Positions 1 through 8,567 of a stretch of 64,000 nt of DNA are shown piece by piece. Where the stretch lies: the NCBI GenBank assembly GCA_030425185.1, contig JAUIAU010000002.1, forward strand, positions 62,001 to 126,000. Reading direction: 5' to 3'. The notes beneath the pieces are model-generated. The model was not told where the DNA came from, ran no database searches, and saw only the letters and a program-made list of their open reading frames with translations. Each line of letters begins with the position of its first letter. Within the stretch, counting starts at the first letter, position 1. Both the position numbers and the translations under genes were made by a program. Source of the DNA: Alphaproteobacteria bacterium. GTDB taxonomy: Bacteria > Pseudomonadota > Alphaproteobacteria > Rhodobacterales > Rhodobacteraceae.

Positions 1-14
1 CGATGCGTTGACTG

Positions 15-39
15 GGGCCGTCCTTCGGGGCGGCCCTTT
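15..39 (+). terminator. Intrinsic terminator of an upstream gene outside the window
   Basis: GGGCCGTCC-TTCG-GGGCGGCCC stem (one G-T wobble) followed by TTT. Confidence 0.6.
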
Positions 40-173
40 CGCGTGGCGCCGGGGCATCGCTGTCCGAAACGTGAACGCACGGGGTCTTCACGCGCGGTGC
101 CGGGTCTGCGAGGACGGGCACCGACCGCGATGCCCGGTGCCGCAGAAGCCCCGTCCCGCGAAGGAGCAGGACC

Positions 174-860
174 ATGCAACGACGCCATTTCCTTTCGCTG
201 GCCTCGGCCGCCGCGCTGAGTGCCTGCGTGAAGCCCGAGCCGGAGGTCACCCGCGCCGCGCCCGTCGCGCCGCCGCCGCCCGTGCCGGACTTCTACGCGG
301 CGCTGACAGACGAGCCGCACCCGGTGCCCGCGATCCCGCCGGGCGTGGTCGATCCGCGCCTGTGGCGGCAGGAGGTCGATGCCCCCCCCTATGACGCCGT
401 GCCGGGCGAGATCATCGTCGATCCGGACAACGGCTATCTCTACCTCATGCAGGAGGGGCGACGCGCCCTGCGCTATGGCGTGGGCGTCGGGGCCGCGGGC
501 TTTGCGTGGGACGGCAAGGCGCAGGTCCAGTTCACCCGGGCCTGGCCGCGCTGGACCCCGCCCGCGACGATGATCGCGCGCCACCCCGAATACGAGCCGT
601 ATTCGGCGGCGAACGGCGGGATGCCCGGCGGGCCGGACAACCCGCTCGGGGCTCGGGCACTCTACCTGTTCCAGGATGGGCGCGACACGCTCTATCGCAT
701 CCACGGGGCCTGCGAGCCGGAGTACCTCGGCATGGCGGTGTCGGCGGGCTGCGTGCGGATGCTCGACCAGGACGTGATCCACCTCGCCGGGATCGTCCGC
801 CATCATGCGCCGGTCACGGTGCTGCCGTCGCACGGGCCGGGCGCCGGGGCGCTCTACTGA
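174..860 (+). CDS. L,D-transpeptidase (YkuD/ErfK family), lipoprotein-like/Tat-like N-terminus
   Basis: MQRRHFLSLASAAALSAC signal; YRIHGACEP...VSAGCVRM matches the L,D-transpeptidase HGT...SxGCxRM motif. Confidence 0.88.
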   Translation: MQRRHFLSLASAAALSACVKPEPEVTRAAPVAPPPPVPDFYAALTDEPHPVPAIPPGVVDPRLWRQEVDAPPYDAVPGEIIVDPDNGYLYLMQEGRRALRYGVGVGAAGFAWDGKAQVQFTRAWPRWTPPATMIARHPEYEPYSAANGGMPGGPDNPLGARALYLFQDGRDTLYRIHGACEPEYLGMAVSAGCVRMLDQDVIHLAGIVRHHAPVTVLPSHGPGAGALY

Positions 861-934
861 CCCGGCGGCGGGTGGCATTGCAGGGCGCAATGCGCTAGGG
901 GCTGCGGTCAACGCTGAAAAAAGGACGTTTCCGC

Positions 935-2353
935 ATGACCACCTACCCGACCTATGGCCGGATCGACGGGCCCATCATCCTCATTGGCTTCGGCTCGATC
1001 GGCAAGGGCACGCTCCCGCTGATCGAGCGCCATTTCGACTTCGACGCGGACAAGCTGGTGGTGATCGAGCCGCGCAGCGACGCGCATACCTTTCTCGGCC
1101 AGCGCAAGTACCGCCACGTGCAGGAGGCGGTGACCCGCGAGAACTACCGCGAGCTGCTCGGCGGCCTGATCGAGCCCGGCCGCGGCTTCGTCGTGAACCT
1201 GAGCGTCGATACCTCGTCGCTCGACCTGATGCGCTTCTGCCGCGAGCAGGGCGTTCTGTATATCGATACCGTCGTCGAGCCCTGGGCGGGCTTCTACTTC
1301 GACACCGAGGACAATGCCGCGCGGACCAACTACGCGCTGCGGCAGGCGGTGCGCGACGAGAAGGCGGCGCATCCCGGCGGGACGACGGCGGTTAGCTGCT
1401 GCGGCGCGAACCCCGGCATGGTGTCGTGGTTCGTGAAGGAGGCGCTGCTGACGCTGGCCCGCGACACCGGGCGCGACGTGACCGTGCCGCAGACCCGCGA
1501 CGGCTGGGCGGCGCTGATGCAGGGCCTCGGCGTCAAGGGCGTCCACATCGCCGAGCGGGACACGCAGGCCCGCCGCGTGCCGCGCCCGCGCAACGTCTTC
1601 GTCAACACCTGGTCGGTCGAGGGCTTCATCGCCGAGGGCTTCCAGCCCGCCGAACTGGGCTGGGGCACGCATGAGACCTGGTTCCCCGACAACGGGCACC
1701 GGCACGCCTCCGGGTGCCAGGCCGGCATCTGGCTGGAGCGGCCCGGCGCGATTACCCGGGTTCACACCTGGTGCCCGACCCCGGGGCCGCAGTTCGGCTT
1801 CCTCGTCACGCATAACGAGGCGATCTCGATCTCGGACTACTACACCGTCGGCAGCGGCCCCGCGCCGGAGTTCCGGCCGACCTGCCACTACGCCTATCAT
1901 CCCTGCGACGATGCCGTGCTCAGCCTGCACGAGATGTTCGGCTCGGGCCGCCAGCAGGAGGTGCACCACATCCTGACCGAGGACGAGATCGTCGAGGGCA
2001 TCGACGAGCTTGGCGTGCTGCTCTACGGCCACGAGAAGAACGCGCTGTGGTTCGGCTCGCGGCTGTCGAACGCCGAGACCCGTGACCTAGCTCCCTACCA
2101 GAACGCGACCGGGCTGCAGGTCACGAGCGCGGTGCTGGCGGGCATGGTCTGGGCGCTGGAGAACCCGCAGGCGGGCATCGTCGAGGCCGACGAGATGGAC
2201 CACGCGCGGTGCCTCGAGGTGCAGCTGCCCTATCTCGGCCCGGTCGAGGCGCATTACACCGACTGGACGCCGCTGACCGACCGCTGGCAGCACTTCCCCG
2301 AGGATATTGACGAAAGTGATCCCTGGCAGTTCCGCAACGTGCTGGCGACCTGA
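935..2353 (+). CDS. hss: Homospermidine synthase
   Basis: 472 aa; N-terminal IILIGFGSIGKGTLPLIERH Rossmann motif and CCGANPGMVSWFVKEALL characteristic of bacterial homospermidine synthase. Confidence 0.9.
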   Translation: MTTYPTYGRIDGPIILIGFGSIGKGTLPLIERHFDFDADKLVVIEPRSDAHTFLGQRKYRHVQEAVTRENYRELLGGLIEPGRGFVVNLSVDTSSLDLMRFCREQGVLYIDTVVEPWAGFYFDTEDNAARTNYALRQAVRDEKAAHPGGTTAVSCCGANPGMVSWFVKEALLTLARDTGRDVTVPQTRDGWAALMQGLGVKGVHIAERDTQARRVPRPRNVFVNTWSVEGFIAEGFQPAELGWGTHETWFPDNGHRHASGCQAGIWLERPGAITRVHTWCPTPGPQFGFLVTHNEAISISDYYTVGSGPAPEFRPTCHYAYHPCDDAVLSLHEMFGSGRQQEVHHILTEDEIVEGIDELGVLLYGHEKNALWFGSRLSNAETRDLAPYQNATGLQVTSAVLAGMVWALENPQAGIVEADEMDHARCLEVQLPYLGPVEAHYTDWTPLTDRWQHFPEDIDESDPWQFRNVLAT

Positions 2354-2365
2354 CGCCGGGAAACA

Positions 2366-2400
2366 CCGGGACCGGGACGCCTCTGCGACACCGGTCCCGG
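2366..2400 (+). terminator. Possible terminator/hairpin downstream of hss
   Basis: Perfect 10-bp inverted repeat CCGGGACCGG...CCGGTCCCGG with 15-nt loop; no T-run. Confidence 0.4.
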
Positions 2401-2491
2401 CGCGCGGGGTGGCCTGACCCTTGCGCCTGCGCTAGACTTCGGCAAAAGACCGACAAACTGGCCCGGCGTTCGAGCAGAGGATCGCCCCGAC

Positions 2492-3577
2492 ATGACCACG
2501 CCCCCCGCCCCTCAGCCGGGCATCATGGAGATTGCGCTCTACCAGGGCGGCGCGTCCGAGATCGCGGGGCAATCCGATCCGCTGAAACTGAGTTCGAACG
2601 AGAACCCCTTCGGCCCGTCGCCCGCCGCCGTTGCCGCGATGGCCGGCGTTCTGGGAGAAGCGCACCGCTATCCCTCCACCGACCATGCCGCCCTGCGCGC
2701 CGCGATTGCCAGGGTCGAGGGCATGGACCCCGACCGGATCATCTGCGGCGTCGGCTCGGACGAGGTGCTGCACCTGCTCTGCCAGGCCTATGCCGGGCCG
2801 GGCACCGAGGTGATGCACACCGAGCATGGCTTCGCGATGTACCGCATTTCCGCGCTGGCGGCCGGGGCGACCCCGGTCGAGGTGCCCGAGCGGGACCGCA
2901 CCGTCGACGTGGACGCGCTGCTGGAGCGCGCCGGTCCCCTGACGCGTCTCGTGTTCATCGCCAACCCGGCCAACCCGACCGCGACCCTGCTGGAGAGCGG
3001 TGCGCTGGTGCGGCTGGCCGACGGGTTGCCGGACGGCTGCCTGCTGGTCCTCGACGGCGCCTATGCCGAGTTCGCCGAGGGCTATGACGCCGGGCTGGCG
3101 CTGGTCGAAAGCCGCGCGAATGTCGTGATGACGCGGACTTTCTCCAAGGCCTATGGCCTCGGCGGGCTGCGCGTCGGCTACGGCTACGCGCCGCGCGCGG
3201 TGATCGACGTGCTGAACCGCATCCGCGGTCCGTTCAACCTGTCGGGTCTCGCCCTCGCCGGGGCCGAGGCGGCGGTCCGGGACCGCGACTGGGTCGCCGA
3301 GTGCCTGCGCGTCAACGCCGCCGAGCGGGCGCGGCTGGCGGGCGGGCTGCGGCAACTGGGGATCGCCTGCGACGACAGCCACGCCAATTTCGTGCTGGCG
3401 CGCTTCGCGGACGAGGCCGACGCCGTCGCCGCCGACGCGCATCTGAAAGCGGCGGGGATCATCGTGCGGCATCCGAAGGGCTACGGCTTCCCCGAGGCGC
3501 TGCGGATCACCGTGGGACGTCCCGAGGACAATGACCGCGTGCTGGCCGCGCTGGGCAGTTTCCGGGGCGCGGCATGA
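2492..3577 (+). CDS. hisC: Histidinol-phosphate aminotransferase
   Basis: [35 protein letters not shown]-lysine motif. Confidence 0.92.
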   Translation: MTTPPAPQPGIMEIALYQGGASEIAGQSDPLKLSSNENPFGPSPAAVAAMAGVLGEAHRYPSTDHAALRAAIARVEGMDPDRIICGVGSDEVLHLLCQAYAGPGTEVMHTEHGFAMYRISALAAGATPVEVPERDRTVDVDALLERAGPLTRLVFIANPANPTATLLESGALVRLADGLPDGCLLVLDGAYAEFAEGYDAGLALVESRANVVMTRTFSKAYGLGGLRVGYGYAPRAVIDVLNRIRGPFNLSGLALAGAEAAVRDRDWVAECLRVNAAERARLAGGLRQLGIACDDSHANFVLARFADEADAVAADAHLKAAGIIVRHPKGYGFPEALRITVGRPEDNDRVLAALGSFRGAA

Positions 3578-4512
3578 GCGTGATCTACAACCGGGTGGCC
3601 CTGATCGGGCTCGGCCTGATCGCCGGCTCGATGGCCCACGCCATGCGGCGCGCGGGCCTCGCCACCGAGATCACCGGCTACGCCCGCTCGCCCGAGACCC
3701 GCCAGGTGGCCGTCGAGATCGGGCTCGTGGACCGCGTCTGCGCCACGGCGGCCGAGGCGGTGACGGATGCCGACCTGATCGTGCTGGCGGTGCCGGTGGG
3801 CGCGATGGGGCAGGTGGCCGAGGAAATTGCAGATCACCTGAAGCCGGGCGCGGTGGTCACCGACGTCGGATCGGTCAAGCGCGCGGTGATCGAGGCCGTG
3901 GCCCCGCACATGCCCGAGGGCGTGCATTTCATCCCGGCGCACCCGCTGGCTGGGACCGAGCATTCCGGCCCGCGCTCGGGCTTTGCCGAGCTCTTCGACA
4001 ACCGCTGGTGCCTGCTGGTGCCGGTCGAGGGCAGCGACGAGGCCGAGGTGGCCCGGCTGGCAGGGTTCTGGCAGGCGCTCGGCTCGAACGTCGACGTGAT
4101 GGACGCGGACCACCATGATCTGGTGCTGGCGGTGACCAGTCACGCGCCGCACCTGATCGCCTACACCATGGTGGGCGTGGCCGACGACCTGCGCCGCGTG
4201 ACCGACAGCGAGGTCATCAAGTACTCGGCGGCGGGCTTCCGGGACTTTACCCGGATCGCGGCGAGCGACCCGACGATGTGGCGCGACGTGTTCCTGACCA
4301 ACAAGCAGGCCACGCTCGAGATCCTCGGACGGTTCACGGAAGAACTCTTCGCGCTGCAACGGGCGATCCGGCTCGGAGACGGCGACCACCTGCACGCCTA
4401 TTTCACCCGCACGCGGGCGATCCGGCGCGGCATCATCGAGGCCGGGCAGGATACCGACGCGCCCGATTTCGGGCGGGCCGTCGCACGGCGCAAGGCGGCG
4501 GAGACCGGATGA
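3574..4512 (+). CDS. tyrC: Prephenate/arogenate dehydrogenase
   Basis: [13 protein letters not shown] motif, [11 protein letters not shown]; overlaps hisC by 4 bp (ATGA). Confidence 0.9.
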   Translation: MSVIYNRVALIGLGLIAGSMAHAMRRAGLATEITGYARSPETRQVAVEIGLVDRVCATAAEAVTDADLIVLAVPVGAMGQVAEEIADHLKPGAVVTDVGSVKRAVIEAVAPHMPEGVHFIPAHPLAGTEHSGPRSGFAELFDNRWCLLVPVEGSDEAEVARLAGFWQALGSNVDVMDADHHDLVLAVTSHAPHLIAYTMVGVADDLRRVTDSEVIKYSAAGFRDFTRIAASDPTMWRDVFLTNKQATLEILGRFTEELFALQRAIRLGDGDHLHAYFTRTRAIRRGIIEAGQDTDAPDFGRAVARRKAAETG

Positions 4513-5600
4513 GGGGCGGGGCGCGGCTCCGGCAGGCCTCGCTGGCCCTCGCTCTGGTCGCGCTCGGCGCGGCGGTCGCTGGGGCGGCTGCCCCGGACCG
4601 GTCGCTGCGTCCCGAACCACGGCCCGGAGCGGCCGCGCCCGCGTCCTCGCCCCGCGTCGAGGTTCCGGTCTACTACAGCGCCAGCGTCCGCCCGCGCCCC
4701 CGCACGGCATGGTCCCCGGACCGGGTGCTGGAGGTCCTGCCCGAGGACACCGTGACTACGCCGGTCGCGCCGGTGACCCCGGCGGTCGGCGGGGTCGTCG
4801 TCCGCTTCACCGCCGAGGTGCGGCCGCGCGCCCGGCCGTGGCTGGACCGCACCCGGCCCTCGGGTCCCGCGCCCTCGGTGCTCGGGGCCATCGCGCCGGT
4901 GACCGAGCCCCAGCCCCCCGCGCAGCCGGAAGTGCGGGTCCTCGCCTCGACCGCGCCGGTCTATCGCTCGCCGCGGCCGCCGGAACGCCCGGACAACCTG
5001 CAGCGGCGCAATACCGTGCTGGCTTCCGGCATGGCGACGGCGGTGCCGCGCGCGCCCGCCGGTGTCACCGGCCCCGAAGGCACAATCTGCGGCAACCCGG
5101 CGATCCGGGGACGTGTCCTGCCGCCGATCGCGGGGCGCATCTCGGAATGCGCGGTGGCGAACCCGGTGCAGGTGACCGAGGTTGCGGGCATCCGCCTGTC
5201 CACCGCGGCGACGATGACCTGCGAGACGGCGCAGGCCCTGCTGTCCTGGACCGAGCGCGGCGCGGTCCCGGCGGTCGGACGGCTGGGCGGCGGCATCGCC
5301 GAGTACCGGGTCGCGGCCCACTATGCCTGCCGCCCGCGCAACAACCAGCGCGGCGAACGCATCTCCGAGCATGGCAAGGGCAAGGCCATCGACATCTCGG
5401 CCTTCACCCTGCGCAACGGGGTGCAGATCACGGTGCTGGACGGCTGGCCCGACCGGACGCAGGGCCGTATCCTGCAACAGATGCACCGGGCGGCCTGCGG
5501 ACCTTTCGGCACGGTGCTCGGACCGGAAGCAAACCGGTTGCACCGCGATCACTTCCACTTCGATACCGCGAGCTATCGCAGCGGACCCTACTGCCGCTGA
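4509..5600 (+). CDS. Extensin family protein (DUF882/extensin-like C domain), exported
   Basis: ATG overlaps the tyrC stop; N-terminal signal; C-terminal SEHGKGKAIDISAF...HRDHFHFD extensin-like motif. Confidence 0.85.
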   Translation: MRGGARLRQASLALALVALGAAVAGAAAPDRSLRPEPRPGAAAPASSPRVEVPVYYSASVRPRPRTAWSPDRVLEVLPEDTVTTPVAPVTPAVGGVVVRFTAEVRPRARPWLDRTRPSGPAPSVLGAIAPVTEPQPPAQPEVRVLASTAPVYRSPRPPERPDNLQRRNTVLASGMATAVPRAPAGVTGPEGTICGNPAIRGRVLPPIAGRISECAVANPVQVTEVAGIRLSTAATMTCETAQALLSWTERGAVPAVGRLGGGIAEYRVAAHYACRPRNNQRGERISEHGKGKAIDISAFTLRNGVQITVLDGWPDRTQGRILQQMHRAACGPFGTVLGPEANRLHRDHFHFDTASYRSGPYCR

Positions 5601-5609
5601 GACCGACGG

Positions 5610-6620
5610 TCAGCGCAGGATCAGCGGCGGCAGGCGGCCGAGCGGCAGGATGCCCAGCGACACCACGTTGTCCGAGACGGTCAGCGGCACGTCGAGCGTC
5701 TCGTCCGGGCCGGACTGGGCCGCCAGCGCTGCGAGACCTCGCTCGGCCGCGCCGCGCAGCCCGGGCCGCAGCAGGCCCGCCGCCTCGGCCAGCGTCAGGA
5801 TCTGCCGCCAGTTCGTCGCCTTGACGGTCAGCCGTCCGCTGGCCAGCCCGAAGGTGTCGACGTCAAGGTCTCCGGTCACCCGCAGGTCCAGCCCGCCCCA
5901 GGTCGCGCGCAGGTCGGTCAGGTCGATCCGGGTCGGCTGCGGGCGGCGGCGCTCCAGCGCGGCCCGGTCCCAGGGCGCGTCGAAGGCGACCGTGGCGGTC
6001 AGGCGCAGCGTCTCGACCGAGGCGGGCAGCACCCCGACCGGGTCGAGCGCGTCCTTCAGCGATGCCGCGGGCGTCACCGTGCTCGCCTCGATCCCGAGGT
6101 CGAGCGTGTCGACCGCGGCGGGCGTCTGGCGCGCGGCGAGGCGCAGGCGCGCGGTCCCGGCACTCCAGCCCGGCCCCTGCACGGTCAGCCCGTGCGCGTC
6201 GAAGGCGGCACTCTCCAGGGTCAGCGCCGCGCCCGGCGTGACCCGCAGCGAGGCGCGCATGTCCTCGTGCGACAGCGCATAGCGGGCAAGGGGCGTCCAC
6301 AGGGTCTGCTCGGGCGGCCAGACCGCGATCAGGTGTGTCGGCCGGTAGCTGAGCGCGAAGACCTGGAAGAACGGCGCGGTCCAGGCCCAGCCGGTGGCGG
6401 GGTCGGCCAGCGCGGGCTCGGTCAGCGTGGTGTCGAACCGGCTCGGGAACCCGGTAACGGAGGCCTCGGTCCAGTCGACCTGCCAGCCTTCCGCGCGGCG
6501 GTCCTCGGCCCAGGCGGGCAGGCTGCGGGTCAGGACGACATAGCCCGCGGTCCACCAACCCGCGTAGAGCACGGCGAGGGCCAGGGTGATCGCGACGATC
6601 AGGCGCGTATGGCGGGGCAT
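5610..6620 (-). CDS. DUF2125 domain-containing protein
   Basis: 336 aa, N-terminal TM, GWWTAGYVVLTRSLPAW...GWQVDWTEASVTGFPSRFD typical of DUF2125. Confidence 0.75.
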   Translation of the reverse strand: MPRHTRLIVAITLALAVLYAGWWTAGYVVLTRSLPAWAEDRRAEGWQVDWTEASVTGFPSRFDTTLTEPALADPATGWAWTAPFFQVFALSYRPTHLIAVWPPEQTLWTPLARYALSHEDMRASLRVTPGAALTLESAAFDAHGLTVQGPGWSAGTARLRLAARQTPAAVDTLDLGIEASTVTPAASLKDALDPVGVLPASVETLRLTATVAFDAPWDRAALERRRPQPTRIDLTDLRATWGGLDLRVTGDLDVDTFGLASGRLTVKATNWRQILTLAEAAGLLRPGLRGAAERGLAALAAQSGPDETLDVPLTVSDNVVSLGILPLGRLPPLILR

Positions 6621-6685
6621 GGCGGGTTTTCCCTTTTCATGCGGGGTCAGATGCGGTGTTAACGGGGGCGGACAAGGAGGACCAG

Positions 6686-7228
6686 ATGCAGGACCCGCTT
6701 TGGGTGTTCGGATACGGCTCGCTGATCTGGAACCCCGGTTTCCCGGTGGCCGAACGCGTGGTGGCCCGGTTGAGCGGCTATCACCGCAGCTTCTGCATGC
6801 GCTCGATCCACCATCGCGGGACCGTCGGCGCGCCCGGCCTCGTGCTGGCCCTCGATCCTGCGCCGGACGCCTCCTGTGCCGGGATCGCCTTTCGCGCGGC
6901 CCCCGGGACCGAGGCCGCGACGCTGGCGGGGCTGCGCGAGCGCGAGCTGATCTCGTCGGCCTATGTCGAGCGGATCTGCCCGGTGGTGCTGACCGACGGT
7001 CGTCGGATCGAGGCGGTCACCTACGTCATCGACACCGGCCACGTGCAGTACTGCCACCTGCCGATGGAGGAGCAGGCGCAGATCATCGCCCGCGCGGTCG
7101 GCGGACGGGGGCCAAATGCCGAGTACCTGTTCAACACCGCCGCGCACCTGGCCGAGATCGGCCTGGCGGACCCCGACCTCGACTGGCTGGCGGCCCGCGT
7201 GCGGGAGATCGGCAACGCAACCCCCTGA
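6686..7228 (+). CDS. Gamma-glutamylcyclotransferase (ChaC-like)
   Basis: MQDPLWVFGYGSLIWNPGF signature; preceded by AAGGAGGA Shine-Dalgarno. Confidence 0.88.
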   Translation: MQDPLWVFGYGSLIWNPGFPVAERVVARLSGYHRSFCMRSIHHRGTVGAPGLVLALDPAPDASCAGIAFRAAPGTEAATLAGLRERELISSAYVERICPVVLTDGRRIEAVTYVIDTGHVQYCHLPMEEQAQIIARAVGGRGPNAEYLFNTAAHLAEIGLADPDLDWLAARVREIGNATP

Positions 7229-7313
7229 AAACCGAGCGCTGCATGTGCGGCATTGGCAATCTTCCGCGTGCTGCCTACTGTGCCCCGAAAGCCCTGTCTG
7301 AGGACGGACCCGC

Positions 7314-8564
7314 ATGACCGACGCCAGCGTGAAGCGCCCTCCGCGCCCGCATTTCTCGCAACCGACGCGCCAGCTTCTGCTGATGCTGCTCGTCGTGACG
7401 CTGACGGTGGCCGGGGGCTGGGCGGTTCACACGCAGGTCGAGGCGGTCGTGCTCGCCAACCCCTACCTGAACGGGGTCATCGTCGCGGTGTTCCTGATCG
7501 GCGTGCTGTCCTGCTTCCTGCAGGTCGTGCAGTTGGCCTCGGCGGCGCGCTGGATCGAGGGCTATGCCGCCAACCCGGGGTCGGGCATGGCGAAGGCGCC
7601 GAACCTGCTGGCGACGCTGGCGGCGCTGCTGCGCGAGCGCGGCGCGTCGACCCAGATCGGCGCGACGTCCTCGCGCTCGATCCTCGACTCGGTCGCCCAG
7701 CGTCTGGACGAGGCGCGCGACATAACGCGCTACATCATCAACCTGCTGATCTTCCTCGGCCTGCTGGGGACGTTCTTCGGACTGGCCACGACGGTGCCGG
7801 CGGTGGTGGACACCATCCGCTCGCTGGAACCGGCCGAGGGCGAGGGCGGCATCCAGGTCTTCGCCCGGCTGATAGGCGGGCTGGAAGCGCAGCTGGGCGG
7901 CATGGGCACGGCCTTCTCGTCCTCGCTGCTCGGCCTTGCCGGGTCGCTGGTCGTCGGTCTGCTGGAGCTCTTCGCGGGCCATGGCCAGAACCGCTTCTAC
8001 CGCGAACTGGAGGAATGGCTGTCCTCGATCACCCGGATCGGCTTCGCCTCGGGCGAGGTTGACGGCGGCTCGTTCGATACCGCCGTGATCGCGCAGGTGC
8101 TCGACCACATGGGCGAGCAGATGGAAGACCTGCAGCGGCTCTTCGTGGCGGCCGACGAGCGCCAGCAGCACGTCGACGAGAAACTGATGGGCCTGACCAC
8201 CTCGATCGAGCGGCTGGCCAGCAAGATGGAACGCGGCGAGGGCGGCTATACCGCCGCCGCGCTGGAACGGATCGCCCTCGGGCAGGAACGGCTGATCGAG
8301 GTGCTGGAGCAGCAGCGGCAGGCGATCCAGTCGGCCTCCGGCGAGCATGTCGATGCCGAGAGCCGGATGCGCCTGCGCTCGATCGACGTGCAACTTCTGC
8401 GCATTCTCGAGGAAATGGCCGCCGGCCGGCAGGAGTCGGTGGCGGAACTGCGCGGCGAGCTGGCCAGCCTGAACCGCGCCCTGCGCCAGAGCGTGCGCAT
8501 GGGCGGCGGCGGCGAGCCCGATCCCGATGACACCAACCGCCGCCCCGGCGGCCGGAAGGCGTAA
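7314..8564 (+). CDS. MotA/TolQ/ExbB-like proton-channel family protein with long helical C-terminal tail
   Basis: Several predicted TM segments (LLLMLLVVTLTVAG, GVIVAVFLIGVLSC, LLIFLGLLGTFFGLATTVPAVVDTI); GTFFGLATTV and GGMGTAFSSSLLGLAGSLVVG motifs. Confidence 0.75.
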   Translation: MTDASVKRPPRPHFSQPTRQLLLMLLVVTLTVAGGWAVHTQVEAVVLANPYLNGVIVAVFLIGVLSCFLQVVQLASAARWIEGYAANPGSGMAKAPNLLATLAALLRERGASTQIGATSSRSILDSVAQRLDEARDITRYIINLLIFLGLLGTFFGLATTVPAVVDTIRSLEPAEGEGGIQVFARLIGGLEAQLGGMGTAFSSSLLGLAGSLVVGLLELFAGHGQNRFYRELEEWLSSITRIGFASGEVDGGSFDTAVIAQVLDHMGEQMEDLQRLFVAADERQQHVDEKLMGLTTSIERLASKMERGEGGYTAAALERIALGQERLIEVLEQQRQAIQSASGEHVDAESRMRLRSIDVQLLRILEEMAAGRQESVAELRGELASLNRALRQSVRMGGGGEPDPDDTNRRPGGRKA

Positions 8565-8567
8565 GCG